From positions 1 through 60,508 of the IMG/VR virus record IMGVR_UViG_3300026473_000272: DNA of 60,508 bases; one strand, given 5' to 3'. Position numbers and translations under genes: made by a program. Shown here one piece after another: positions 1-7,566 of the stretch. A model generated the notes under the pieces. It had not been told where the DNA came from, did not search any database, and worked only from the letters and a program-made list of their open reading frames with translations. The DNA is from a virus. Positions within the stretch are counted from its first letter, which is position 1; each line of letters begins with the position of its first letter.

Positions 1-358
1 GAAAGCCAGATTATGGGGCTAAAACAATCTCTAGAAGGCTTCGATCAAAACAGTGTATTAGATCTAGAAGATGCTATTGACGAGTCAGTACAGGCTATAC
101 GCCAGGCTAACGGTAGCGTATATAATAGAAAAAACAATAAAGAGTCTTATCAAATATGCCAACGACGAGATCGACGATATAGTCGACAGTGAAGAATGGG
201 AAAGACGCTACGGCAATAAAGAAGAAACCACAGAAGGTATGAAGTTTCCAATGGCAGGATCATACAAGCAAGGCCCTGCAGGACAATGGAGTAACCGCGG
301 TTCTAAAAAAAATCGTCCAGCGAAGAGAGGTGATCTAGTTGGAGGTGCAGGACTATAA
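1..358 (+). pseudogene. Hypothetical phage protein, 5'-partial, with apparent frameshift
   Basis: The first frame is open from base 1 and stops at 190-192; a second frame carries on to the TAA at 356-358. Frame 1 gives an acidic, helical sequence ending ...RQANGSVYNRK. If one A is removed from the A6 run at 129-134 it joins smoothly to TIKSLIKYANDEIDDIVD and to a basic, glycine-rich tail ending [10 protein letters not shown]. The join is so natural that I read this as one gene with a +1 A assembly error or a genuine lesion, not two genes. The ATG at 71 in the second frame has no spaced ribosome binding site. The stop overlaps the next start (TAATG at 356-360). The family is not recognised. 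Confidence 0.6.
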
Positions 359-681
359 TGGTAGAAGTTACTCCATCGGCTAAAGTAAAGATACAAGATC
401 TTTTAGATGAGGAAAACAATCCTAATCTAAAGTTGCGCACCTTTGTACAAGGCGGTGGATGTTCTGGATTCCAATACGGTTTTACCTTTGATGACGAGCA
501 GAATGAAGATGATTTTGAAATATCAGTAGGACGTTGGAAAATACTTATAGATTCGATGAGTATGACCTATATGACTGGTGCTGTTATTGATTATAAAGAA
601 GATTTGATGGGCAGTCAGTTTACTATAAAAAATCCTAATGCCACTACTACATGTGGCTGTGGCAGTAGCTTTGGAGTTTAA
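358..681 (+). CDS. IscA/ErpA/HesB-type iron-sulfur cluster carrier
   Basis: This 107-residue protein has the length and the three conserved cysteines of A-type Fe-S carriers: C35 in GGGCSGF and C99/C101 in the C-terminal TCGCGSSF. In bacteria this family accepts or delivers Fe-S clusters in the cytoplasm. HesB/IscA-like genes are known from marine T4-like phages. The start is the ATG overlapping the previous stop. The window also encodes four radical SAM proteins that need [4Fe-4S] clusters, so a role in loading phage-encoded or host Fe-S enzymes is a reasonable inference, not shown by the sequence. Confidence 0.93.
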   Translation: MVEVTPSAKVKIQDLLDEENNPNLKLRTFVQGGGCSGFQYGFTFDDEQNEDDFEISVGRWKILIDSMSMTYMTGAVIDYKEDLMGSQFTIKNPNATTTCGCGSSFGV

Positions 682-682
682 A

Positions 683-1018
683 ATGAGATACAAAGATATT
701 ATAAAAAGTGATTTAGATGAGGCAGGCTACTTCGGTGGTGGCGGAAGCTACGATAGAGATTACAATAGTAGCGTAAGCGGGTTCGGTCGCAGAAATAGAG
801 CTGACGATTGGGACGAGGGTAATACTGAACCACCAAATAACTTTGCCATCTATATCAATGGTAGGAAATGGAAGGTATTACACGGTCAAGGAACATACGC
901 TGACGATCACAGAGAAATGGCCCAGCTTCGTCGTTTACAAGACATGTGCCGCAGAAAAACTGAGCAGACTGGTAAAAAATGGGAAGTATCTCGTACAGGT
1001 GAAAAGGCCACAGACTAA
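683..1018 (+). CDS. Conserved phage protein of unknown function
   Basis: A 111-residue protein starting MRYKDIIKSD; the ATG at 683 lies two bases after the IscA-like stop, so I prefer it to an in-frame ATG at 638 that would run deep into the upstream gene. Residues about 15-50 are rich in Gly, Asp, Arg and Asn and look disordered. The C-terminal half (NNFAIYINGRKWKV ... TGKKWEVSRTG) is compact and basic, with a repeated K-W-[EK]-V pattern. No family recognised. Its stop overlaps the next gene start. Confidence 0.7.
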   Translation: MRYKDIIKSDLDEAGYFGGGGSYDRDYNSSVSGFGRRNRADDWDEGNTEPPNNFAIYINGRKWKVLHGQGTYADDHREMAQLRRLQDMCRRKTEQTGKKWEVSRTGEKATD

Positions 1019-1164
1019 TGGACAAAACTCTTAAAGACTATATCGAAAGAACGACAAAACGTCTAGAAGAAGAAAATAAGTCACCGGAGCCTCAACAATA
1101 TCCGGTATACCCAGAAAATAATAACGAAGAAGATACTCCTAAAAATCCTTACGGACAACACTAA
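1018..1164 (+). CDS. Small acidic/proline-rich phage protein (48 aa)
   Basis: A short gene of 48 codons bounded on both sides by TAATG overlaps (1016-1020 and 1162-1166), which is the spacing used throughout this operon. The product begins MDKTLKDYIERTTKRLEEE, a predicted amphipathic helix, followed by a Pro/Gln/Asn-rich tail ending KNPYGQH. Function unknown. The support is positional: without it there would be a 145-bp gap in an operon that otherwise has none. Confidence 0.65.
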   Translation: MDKTLKDYIERTTKRLEEENKSPEPQQYPVYPENNNEEDTPKNPYGQH

Positions 1165-2336
1165 TGAAAGCAGCAGATCTACACTTACCAGAAGGAATGG
1201 AAGTCTATGTAGACATGGACGGTGTGATCGCGGACTTCTTTACAGAATATGCTAAACTTGCAGGAGTAAAAAGCGGTAACTACAGAGACATTCCTCCCGC
1301 CAAGGCAGATCCTACATTAGATAAGATGGTCGGTACTGATTTCTTTTTTAGGCTTCCTAAGTTTCCAACAGCAGATAAACTTTTAGATATAGTAGTCGAT
1401 GCTGCCGGAAGTTATAAGATCTGTTCAAGTCCTCTTAGAGGAGATCACGAGAACTCAGGTGTACAAAAGCGTAGATGGATTCAAAAGAATCTACATGTAC
1501 AACCTAAAGAAATCATTATAACTCCTAACAAGGCCAAATATGCTAAAAGTCCCAATGGACTTCCTAACGTATTAATCGACGATCGAGGAAGCAATATAAC
1601 ATCATGGGAAGCTGCTGGCGGCATCGGTATCAAATATCAAGCAGACGAAGACAGTCTTAGAGTTATCTTAGACGGGCTTAAACGTGCCAGACGTGTAGCC
1701 AAAGGCGAACAAGATCACGAGCCTCAACAACTTGTTAGCAAAGATAGAGGTGGTAGTAACGCTATTGCTACAGCAAAAGATGAAAGCATCAGAGAAGACT
1801 ATCATCCACATCAGAAAAAAGTAGAACACTTTATAAAATGGGTTTACAAAAAGCTAAACCTACACGATCCCCTACCAGAGATTATTTTTAGTAACAATAC
1901 TAAGTTAGCAAAAAGCAAACATAGAACTGGTTATTTTAATAAAGAGAAAAATGTAATATATGTCTATACAGGACATAGAAATCTAGTAGATATCTTTAGA
2001 ACCCTAGCGCATGAAATGACTCATGAAAAACAGGGTGAAGAGGGTCGTATACATGGACATAGTCCTCCCGGGAGTCCCAATGAAATGGATGCAGATTCCA
2101 AAGCAGGATATCTGATGAAACTTTATACCAAGTCGCATCCTGAAATAATCGACGGTTCGTTAACTAAAGAAAACTTCGCGGACGGTAAAGGTCCTGGTCG
2201 TCCGGGTGATAGCCAACGTCACGGAATACCCAAAAAAGCTACTATGGCTGAACTAGAAAAGGCTTCACATGCAAAAGGGCGTAAAGGACAACTGGCCCGC
2301 TGGCAGATAAATATGCGTAGAGGGCATAAAAAATGA
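1164..2336 (+). CDS. HAD-type nucleotidase fused to HExxH metallopeptidase-like domain
   Basis: A 390-residue protein. Residues about 12-175 look like a 5'(3')-deoxyribonucleotidase of the HAD superfamily: VDMDGV at 16-21 carries the two catalytic aspartates (D17, D19), CSSPLRGD near 87-94 gives the motif II serine, and LIDD at 137-140 gives the motif IV acids. Residues about 215-330 form a second domain with HEMTH at 283-287 and a likely third zinc ligand at E307 (NEMDADSKAG), as in gluzincin-type metalloproteases. The basic tail (KGPGRPGDSQRHGI onward) looks DNA- or nucleic-acid-binding. Either activity might be lost; the motifs look intact. The nucleotidase could trim dNMP pools; the target of the peptidase half is unknown. 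Confidence 0.75.
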   Translation: MKAADLHLPEGMEVYVDMDGVIADFFTEYAKLAGVKSGNYRDIPPAKADPTLDKMVGTDFFFRLPKFPTADKLLDIVVDAAGSYKICSSPLRGDHENSGVQKRRWIQKNLHVQPKEIIITPNKAKYAKSPNGLPNVLIDDRGSNITSWEAAGGIGIKYQADEDSLRVILDGLKRARRVAKGEQDHEPQQLVSKDRGGSNAIATAKDESIREDYHPHQKKVEHFIKWVYKKLNLHDPLPEIIFSNNTKLAKSKHRTGYFNKEKNVIYVYTGHRNLVDIFRTLAHEMTHEKQGEEGRIHGHSPPGSPNEMDADSKAGYLMKLYTKSHPEIIDGSLTKENFADGKGPGRPGDSQRHGIPKKATMAELEKASHAKGRKGQLARWQINMRRGHKK

Positions 2337-2518
2337 GACTAGCAGAAATATTAAGGAAACCTGTAAAAGAGTCCGCTTCAGCGGGTGCTACAGGCGCAGG
2401 AGCTATAGCTAGTACATCTGCTACAGGAGCAGGCCCTAATGTAGGAACGCTGTTTGGGGGCAGTTACGGGCAGAAACGTAAGAGCAAGAAGAAAAGCGAA
2501 TCTATTATCAAAAGATAA
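2333..2518 (+). CDS. Small Ala/Gly-rich basic phage protein
   Basis: 61 residues starting 4 bp inside the end of the previous gene. The N-terminus MRLAEILRKPVKES is followed by an Ala/Gly/Ser/Thr low-complexity stretch (residues 15-45, containing GATGAG and SATGAG repeats) and a Lys/Arg/Ser tail. No family recognised. The gene's end overlaps the late-promoter-like octamer at 2514-2521 that serves the next gene. Confidence 0.6.
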   Translation: MRLAEILRKPVKESASAGATGAGAIASTSATGAGPNVGTLFGGSYGQKRKSKKKSESIIKR

Positions 2519-2521
2519 ATA
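2514..2521 (+). promoter_or_regulatory. T4-type late promoter octamer (GATAAATA)
   Basis: GATAAATA differs by one base from the T4 late consensus TATAAATA. If transcription begins six bases after the octamer, the leader to the ATG at 2554 is about 27 nt and contains the AAGGA ribosome binding site. A terminator follows the gene, so this would be a one-gene late unit. Confidence 0.55.
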
Positions 2522-2553
2522 CATTATGAACCTTAAAACGCAAGGACACTAAC

Positions 2554-3396
2554 ATGGATTTTAAAGCACTCATTAACAAGATCGGAGAACTAGATGACAA
2601 GATCAGCTCAGTTCCTGCACCACAGCTACCTAAAGCTGTACAGCTAAACGAAGACGCCCAGCTTCGTGTACTAGCTGGCACTTCTTCATATATTTCAGAA
2701 GCTAAGAAAAAAGCTGAAGAAAAGAAAGAAGATAAAGAAGAAGTCAAAGAAGAAATGAAAGTCGGCGATAAGAAGCCAAGCTCAACTGGCGGAACTATCG
2801 AAAAGACTAAAACAGGTATCAAACACCACGCAGGCAAGAACTACGGCGGTGATAAAGCTCCTAATGTTAGTGACGACGAAGACGCACCAAAGAAGAAAGC
2901 TAAGAAAGAATCCATCGATCCAGTGGCATTTAAATCTAAGTTCAGCAAGATGGTAGAAGCCAAGAAAGCTGACGACAAGAAGAAAGCCAAGAAGGAAAAG
3001 ATGGAAGAAGGTTCTAAGCCAGATTTCCTAGATCTAGACAAAGACGGCAACAAGAAAGAACCAATGAAGAGTGCTGCTAAATCCAAGGGCGGAGACAAGA
3101 AGGACGATAAAAAGGGCATGAGTGCTAAACAAGCCAAGTTCTTCGGTAAAAAGAAAGCAGTTAAAGAAAGCATAGAACAAAAACTAACTTTCAAACAAAT
3201 GATCCAACTAGTCCGTGAAAGCGGTGGCCAACAACAAATCGATCCAGTTGATCGTGAACTGTTTGCTTGGGCAACTAGAATCGCTCAAAGAAAGTTTAAC
3301 GAATCAGCCAAACAAGAAGTTTATGCTGGTTTAGTATACGAGCGTATGGGCGGTGTATTTGAAATGTACGACGTTCTATCCGAAGCACAAAAATAA
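2554..3396 (+). CDS. Lysine-rich late phage protein, possibly head-core or DNA-associated
   Basis: A 280-residue protein with an exceptionally high Lys/Glu/Asp content between residues about 45 and 210 (many KKK, KKA and DKK runs). It is bounded by more ordinary sequence at both ends: an N-terminal helix beginning MDFKALINKIGELDDKISS and a C-terminal helical domain near 215-280 (ELFAWATRIAQRKF, VYAGLVYERMGGVFEMYDVL). The PDFLDLDKDGNKKEPM segment (about 156-171) resembles an EF-hand-like DxDxDG loop. AAGGA precedes the ATG, and the gene sits between a late octamer and a strong terminator, so high late expression is likely. The composition fits a scaffold/core or internal protein, but the family is not identified. 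Confidence 0.6.
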   Translation: MDFKALINKIGELDDKISSVPAPQLPKAVQLNEDAQLRVLAGTSSYISEAKKKAEEKKEDKEEVKEEMKVGDKKPSSTGGTIEKTKTGIKHHAGKNYGGDKAPNVSDDEDAPKKKAKKESIDPVAFKSKFSKMVEAKKADDKKKAKKEKMEEGSKPDFLDLDKDGNKKEPMKSAAKSKGGDKKDDKKGMSAKQAKFFGKKKAVKESIEQKLTFKQMIQLVRESGGQQQIDPVDRELFAWATRIAQRKFNESAKQEVYAGLVYERMGGVFEMYDVLSEAQK

Positions 3397-3416
3397 TTTT
3401 TGTTTTTGGTAATATA

Positions 3417-3446
3417 AAGCCAGTCATAGGTTGACTGGCTTTTTTT
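3417..3446 (+). terminator. Rho-independent terminator after the Lys-rich gene
   Basis: AAGCCAGTC (3417-3425) pairs perfectly with GACTGGCTT (3433-3441) around a 7-nt loop and is followed by an unbroken T run to 3446. It sits 20 bp after the TAA of the Lys-rich gene. Its right arm overlaps the -35 region of the next promoter. Confidence 0.9.
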
Positions 3447-3459
3447 ATGACTATATACT
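3431..3459 (+). promoter_or_regulatory. Sigma70-type promoter for the dsbA-like/polymerase segment
   Basis: TTGACT (3431-3436) and TATACT (3454-3459) are separated by 17 bp, near-consensus for a host sigma70 promoter. The -35 lies inside the right arm of the terminator and the spacer contains its T run. The predicted start near 3466 leaves a short leader with AGGAG before the ATG at 3483. Confidence 0.75.
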
Positions 3460-3482
3460 TGTCTTATAGTCAGGAGAAACTA

Positions 3483-3743
3483 ATGGCAAAAATCTATGGT
3501 CCGGAAGAAAAAGCAAAACTAGAAAGATTGATCAACGAAGGATCAAATGTCCTACGCGAAGTAGAAGATCTGCAAGAAGGTCTTAAAGAAACAGTCAAGG
3601 CAGTAGCAGAAGAACTACAACTTAAACCAAGTATTATCAATAAAGCTATTCGCATCGCACATAAAGACAACTGGAAAGATCACGAAAACGAATGGGAAGA
3701 AATCGAAGGTATTCTTGGTGTTACTAAACGCTTACCAGAATGA
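3483..3743 (+). CDS. DsbA-like small DNA-binding protein (late transcription accessory)
   Basis: 86 residues, highly charged and helical: MAKIYGPEEKAKLERLINEG followed by helices with LKETVKAVAEELQLKPSIINKAIRIAHKDN and a Trp/Glu-rich end. Size, charge pattern and the central helix-turn-helix-like 'VAEEL.LKPSIINKAIRIAHKDN' resemble T4 DsbA (89 aa), a dsDNA-binding protein that acts at late promoters. The start at 3483 is chosen over an in-frame ATG at 3447 because AGGAG lies just before 3483 and the -10 box of the promoter covers the 3447 region. The family assignment rests on pattern similarity only. Confidence 0.6.
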   Translation: MAKIYGPEEKAKLERLINEGSNVLREVEDLQEGLKETVKAVAEELQLKPSIINKAIRIAHKDNWKDHENEWEEIEGILGVTKRLPE

Positions 3744-4030
3744 TAGACTTATTAAAACCAACCTTTGATTGGATACGAGATGACTGGAACAGTAATCCTT
3801 TCCGTTTTATTGTTGAGCTTGTCGCTTGGGCTGTCAGTATTGGGTGCAGTATTACTATGGCTGTTACTGTCCCCAACCCACCACTTCTCGCTCTTTATCC
3901 TGTTTGGATCTCTGGCTGCGCCATGTATGCTTGGGCTGCTTATACTAGGAAATCATTTGGCATGTTGGCTAACTACATCTTGTTGACCAGTATTGATACA
4001 TACGGTCTGATAAGAATGCTAACTAATTAA
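3740..4030 (+). CDS. Small phage membrane protein with three predicted TM helices
   Basis: 96 residues, overlapping the previous stop by 4 bp. A charged N-terminus (MIDLLKPTFDWIRDDWNSN) is followed by hydrophobic segments at about 22-44, 48-69 and 74-94, broken by a PNPP turn near 45-48 and YTRK near 68-71. It most likely sits in the inner membrane. No family is recognised and no function can be assigned; its place just before the polymerase gene may only reflect operon packing. Confidence 0.7.
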   Translation: MIDLLKPTFDWIRDDWNSNPFRFIVELVAWAVSIGCSITMAVTVPNPPLLALYPVWISGCAMYAWAAYTRKSFGMLANYILLTSIDTYGLIRMLTN

Positions 4031-4040
4031 TATAAGGTTC

Positions 4041-4058
4041 GATCAGCCATAAATGATC
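4041..4058 (+). promoter_or_regulatory. Upstream hairpin of the polymerase leader, loop GCCATAAA
   Basis: GATCA (4041-4045) pairs with TGATC (4054-4058) around an 8-nt loop GCCATAAA. The loop resembles that of the next hairpin (GCCGAAAA; six of eight bases match). Together they may form a two-part RNA-binding site in the leader of the polymerase mRNA. Confidence 0.4.
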
Positions 4059-4068
4059 AGTTGGGTAT

Positions 4069-4088
4069 TTGCGAGCCGAAAATCGCAA
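4069..4088 (+). promoter_or_regulatory. Hairpin overlapping the polymerase ribosome binding site, possible translational operator
   Basis: TTGCGA (4069-4074) pairs with TCGCAA (4083-4088) around an 8-nt loop GCCGAAAA; a T-G wobble can extend the stem into 4089. The right arm runs into the AAGGAG at 4087-4092. In T4 and RB69 a hairpin with an 8-nt loop in this position is bound by gp43, which represses its own translation. The same arrangement here suggests autogenous control. Confidence 0.55.
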
Positions 4089-4098
4089 GGAGAAAAAT

Positions 4099-6768
4099 AT
4101 GAGTTACGTTGACGCATTCTATGATCGCGAAGACGACATTATTCGTGTCGTTGAGCGCAATGAAAAAGGTGAAAGGCATTTTAAAGATTATCCTGCCAAG
4201 CATCTTTTCTATTATTACGATCCCAAGGGCAAGTATCAAAGTATCAAAGGTGAACCACTCACCCGTGTAGTCTGTAAAAATATCAAAGAACTACGAAAAG
4301 AACTTGCTATACATTCAAACAAAAAGCTATACGAATCAGACATCAATCCTATCTTTAGATGTCTAGAAGACCATTATATCAACATTGACGCTCCAAAACT
4401 AAATGTAGCATTTTTCGATATTGAGGTCGATTTCGACCCTGCTAGAGGATATGCTAGCCCAGACGATGCATTTATGCCTATCACATCTATCGCTGTGCAT
4501 CTACAATGGGTTGACACATTAGTTTGTTTAGCTATGCCACCTAAGACGCTATCTATGGCTGAAGCAACCAAGGCTGTAGAAGATTTTCCTAATACCATGC
4601 TATTCGACAACGAAGCAGATATGTTAGATGCTTTTCTAGATCTGATACAAGATGCTGATGTTTTAAGCGGGTGGAACAGTGAAGGGTTTGATATTCCCTA
4701 TACGGTCAATCGTGTTACCAAAGTCCTAAGCAAAGAAGATACACGTCGTTTCTGCCTTTGGAACCAATATCCTAAGAAAAGAGAGTATGAAAAGTTTGGT
4801 AAGACAGCGGTCACATATGATCTAATCGGTCGTGTTCACTTAGATAGTCTTGAGCTATATCGCAAATATACCTATGAAGAGCGTCACACTTATCGACTAG
4901 ATGCGATCGGTGAGATGGAGATTGGCGAAAACAAAACAGTCTACGAAGGCACACTCGATGCGTTGTATAACAATGACTTTAAAAAGTTTATTGAATACAA
5001 CAGACAAGATACAAGCCTACTTGATAAGTTAGATAAAAAACTAAAGTTCTTAGATCTGTCAAACAAGATCGCACACGAAAATACTGTATTGCTACAGACA
5101 ACTATGGGTGCGGTAGCTGTTACTGAACAGGCTATTATCAATGAAGCACATCGCAGAGGTATGATCGTTCCTAATCGTAAGAAGATGGAAGAACACGGTG
5201 ATACACAGGCCGCAGGTGCGTATGTTGCATATCCTAAGAAAGGCATCCACGAGTGGATTGGTTCTTTAGATATTAACTCATTGTATCCTAGTGCCATTCG
5301 TGCATTAAACATGGGGCCCGAAACTATCGTAGGACAACTGCGCCAAGATGGGACCAAAGCACACCTCGAAGCTGAAATGGCCAAAGGTAAGAGTTTTGCG
5401 GCCGCTTGGGAAGGCATCTTTGGAAGTCTAGAATACACTTCAGTGATGGAAAGAGAAGTAGGACGAGACATAACTATCGACTGGGAAGGTGGCGGCAGCG
5501 ATACCCTTAGTGCCGCTCAAGTTTATGATCTTATATTTGAAAGTAATCAACCATGGATGATCAGTGCCAACGGTACTATCTTCACATATGAAACTGAAGG
5601 AATCATTCCTGGTCTGCTAGCTCGTTGGTATAAAGAGCGTAAAGAGATGCAGGCCAAACTTAAAGAATCTATCGCGGCAGGTAACAAGATTGAAGAAGAA
5701 TATTGGGACAAGCGTCAACTGGTTAAAAAGATTAATCTTAATAGCCTTTATGGTGCAATCCTTAATCCTGGTTGTCGCTTTTTCGATAATAGGATCGGGC
5801 AATCTACCACGCTTACGGGCAGAGCTATTGCAAAACATATGGCCAGTAAAGTAAACGAAATCATTACCGGAGAGTATGACCATATCGGTCGAGCTATCAT
5901 CTACGGTGACACAGACTCTTGTTACTTCTCTGCGTATACTACGCTAAAGAAGGACATTGAGAAAGGATTGATTCCTTGGACTAGAGAATCAGTCGTAGAA
6001 CTTTATGACACCATAGGAGAAACTGTAAATGGAACCTTCGTCAAGTTCATGTCAGACGCTTTCCACGTGCCAAAATCTAGAGGAGAGGTCATCAAGGCAG
6101 GTCGCGAGATTGTTGCAAGCAAAGGACTCTTTATTACAAAGAAACGATATGCAGTCCTCTACTACGACAAAGAAGGCAAGCGATCAGACGTCGACGGCAA
6201 ACCAGGCAAGATTAAAGCCATGGGGCTCGACCTCAAGCGGTCAGATACCCCGGTTGTTATCCAAGACTTTCTCAGTGAAGTCTTGACCCGAGTACTAAAT
6301 GGCGTACCTAAAGAAGAAGTGTTAGAATATATCACTGACTTCCGAACCGATTTTAAAACTAGACCAGGTTGGGAAAAAGGTTCACCTAAACGTGCCAACA
6401 ACATTACAGAGTATGCAGCCAAAGAAAAGAAAGCAGGCAAGGCCAATATGCCAGGTCATGTTAGAGCTTCCTTAAACTGGAATACTTTGAAACGTATGTT
6501 TGACGACAAGTATTCTATGACTATCGTAGACGGTGCCAAGGTCATCGTCTGCAAGCTCAAAGAAAATCCTATGGGCTATACATCTGTGGCTTACCCAGTC
6601 GACGAACTGAGATTGCCGCAGTGGTTTAAAGATCTTCCATTTGACGATCATCAGATGGAAAATACCGTTATCGATGAAAAGCTAGAAAACTTGATCGGGG
6701 TCCTTGAATGGGACATCAGTCAAACTAGAAGCGATAATACCTTTAACAAGTTATTTGATTTTGAGTGA
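4099..6768 (+). CDS. 43: DNA polymerase, family B, T4 gp43 type
   Basis: An 889-residue replicative DNA polymerase, close to the 898 of T4 gp43. The N-terminal half has the 3'-5' exonuclease: FFDIEVDF (D107, E109) for Exo I, NSEGFDIP for Exo II and YNRQDTSLLD for Exo III. The polymerase domain has motif A SLDINSLYPSA (D391), motif B KKINLNSLYGAI and motif C YGDTDSCYF (D604, D606). It would copy the phage genome with the clamp encoded next. I chose ATG 4099, not the in-frame 4069, because AAGGAG stands seven bases before it and the 4069 start would lie in the leader hairpin. The order here is polymerase then clamp, unlike T4 (45-44-62-regA-43); the clamp-loader genes are not in the window. Confidence 0.97.
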   Translation: MSYVDAFYDREDDIIRVVERNEKGERHFKDYPAKHLFYYYDPKGKYQSIKGEPLTRVVCKNIKELRKELAIHSNKKLYESDINPIFRCLEDHYINIDAPKLNVAFFDIEVDFDPARGYASPDDAFMPITSIAVHLQWVDTLVCLAMPPKTLSMAEATKAVEDFPNTMLFDNEADMLDAFLDLIQDADVLSGWNSEGFDIPYTVNRVTKVLSKEDTRRFCLWNQYPKKREYEKFGKTAVTYDLIGRVHLDSLELYRKYTYEERHTYRLDAIGEMEIGENKTVYEGTLDALYNNDFKKFIEYNRQDTSLLDKLDKKLKFLDLSNKIAHENTVLLQTTMGAVAVTEQAIINEAHRRGMIVPNRKKMEEHGDTQAAGAYVAYPKKGIHEWIGSLDINSLYPSAIRALNMGPETIVGQLRQDGTKAHLEAEMAKGKSFAAAWEGIFGSLEYTSVMEREVGRDITIDWEGGGSDTLSAAQVYDLIFESNQPWMISANGTIFTYETEGIIPGLLARWYKERKEMQAKLKESIAAGNKIEEEYWDKRQLVKKINLNSLYGAILNPGCRFFDNRIGQSTTLTGRAIAKHMASKVNEIITGEYDHIGRAIIYGDTDSCYFSAYTTLKKDIEKGLIPWTRESVVELYDTIGETVNGTFVKFMSDAFHVPKSRGEVIKAGREIVASKGLFITKKRYAVLYYDKEGKRSDVDGKPGKIKAMGLDLKRSDTPVVIQDFLSEVLTRVLNGVPKEEVLEYITDFRTDFKTRPGWEKGSPKRANNITEYAAKEKKAGKANMPGHVRASLNWNTLKRMFDDKYSMTIVDGAKVIVCKLKENPMGYTSVAYPVDELRLPQWFKDLPFDDHQMENTVIDEKLENLIGVLEWDISQTRSDNTFNKLFDFE

Positions 6769-6776
6769 TTTGACAC

Positions 6777-6805
6777 TTGTTTTTTTCTCAAGATCTAAAT
6801 ATAAT
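6777..6805 (+). promoter_or_regulatory. Sigma70-type promoter for the clamp operon
   Basis: In the 60-bp gap after the polymerase gene, TTGTTT (6777-6782) lies 17 bp before a perfect TATAAT (6800-6805). A better -35 match, TTGACA at 6770-6775, is 24 bp away and so too far. The clamp has a clear GGAG and its ATG is at 6829. Confidence 0.5.
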
Positions 6806-6828
6806 CAGATTATAACTGGAGAACTCTA

Positions 6829-7566
6829 ATGAAAGACATTTTACAAGATATCGTGGGTCATACACAGAACCTCGGTTTTCTAACTACCGTCAAGGTAACA
6901 GGTACAGAAGAAAAGACAACTATTAACTCAATGGCAGATGACCGTTCAGTTATCATGGAAGCTGAAACTTCTGCTCCATATGCAGACATGATTGGCGTAT
7001 TCGGTATGCCGCAACTGCAAAAGCTAAAGTATCTGCTAGATGGTGCAGAATACAAAGATGATGCTAAAATCACTATCACTACAGCAGAACGCAATGGCGA
7101 AACTATTCCTGTAGGCATCCACTTTGAAAACAAAGACGGTGACTTCAAGAACGACTATCGTTTTATGAACTCAGAAATCATCAACGAAAAGATGAAGACT
7201 GTCAAGTTCCGTGGTGTTAAGTGGGACGTAGAAGTAGAACCTACTGTTGCTGCTGTACAGCGTTTTAACTTCCAAGCAGGTGCTAACAACGAGCATCCAA
7301 CATTCCTTGCCAAGACAGAAGGTGGAAATCTAAAGTTTATCTTCGGTGATGCATCAACACACGGCGGAGAGTTTATCTTTGCACAGAATGTACCAGGTAA
7401 ACTTGATCGTGGTTGGACTTGGCCTGTGTTGCCTATCTTGAGTATTCTTAAGATTTCAGATGTCAACAACACCAAGATGTCATTGAGCAATGAAGGCGCT
7501 ATCCAGATCACGCTAGACAGCGGATTGGCAACTTACAAATACATTATTCCAGCACAGGCGGCCTAA
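6829..7566 (+). CDS. 45: Sliding clamp DNA polymerase accessory protein, gp45 type
   Basis: 245 residues, slightly longer than T4 gp45 (228). It follows the polymerase and has the alternating hydrophobic beta pattern and internal two-domain form expected of the trimeric clamp, starting MKDILQDIVGHTQNLGFLTTVKV and ending ATYKYIIPAQ. In T4 the clamp tethers gp43 to DNA and, on late promoters, contacts the gp55/gp33 RNA polymerase; the TATAAATA octamers in this window fit with that use. GGAG lies at good distance from the ATG. The stop overlaps the next start (TAATG). Confidence 0.87.
   Translation: MKDILQDIVGHTQNLGFLTTVKVTGTEEKTTINSMADDRSVIMEAETSAPYADMIGVFGMPQLQKLKYLLDGAEYKDDAKITITTAERNGETIPVGIHFENKDGDFKNDYRFMNSEIINEKMKTVKFRGVKWDVEVEPTVAAVQRFNFQAGANNEHPTFLAKTEGGNLKFIFGDASTHGGEFIFAQNVPGKLDRGWTWPVLPILSILKISDVNNTKMSLSNEGAIQITLDSGLATYKYIIPAQAA

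Noticed and set aside
129-135. A AAA AAC slippery heptamer in frame with the first open frame
   Set aside because: It is the classic -1 slip site, but a -1 slip here runs into TAA at 138-140. The observed second frame needs +1 (or -2), so programmed -1 frameshifting cannot make the fused protein.
71-358. Independent small gene starting at ATG 71
   Set aside because: No spaced ribosome binding site, and the first-frame sequence continues smoothly into it if one A is removed; I treat it as the second half of one gene.
2508-3194. Long open frames antisense to the Lys-rich gene
   Set aside because: They are rich in Ser/Leu/Phe as expected from the complement of Lys/Glu codons, have no ribosome binding site and face against the operon.
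4374-5883. Leftward open frames inside the polymerase gene
   Set aside because: They are shadows of conserved polymerase motifs on the other strand; none has a start signal.
6770-6805. TTGACA-24-TATAAT as promoter of the clamp
   Set aside because: A 24-bp spacing is too long for sigma70; TTGTTT-17-TATAAT in the same stretch is more plausible.
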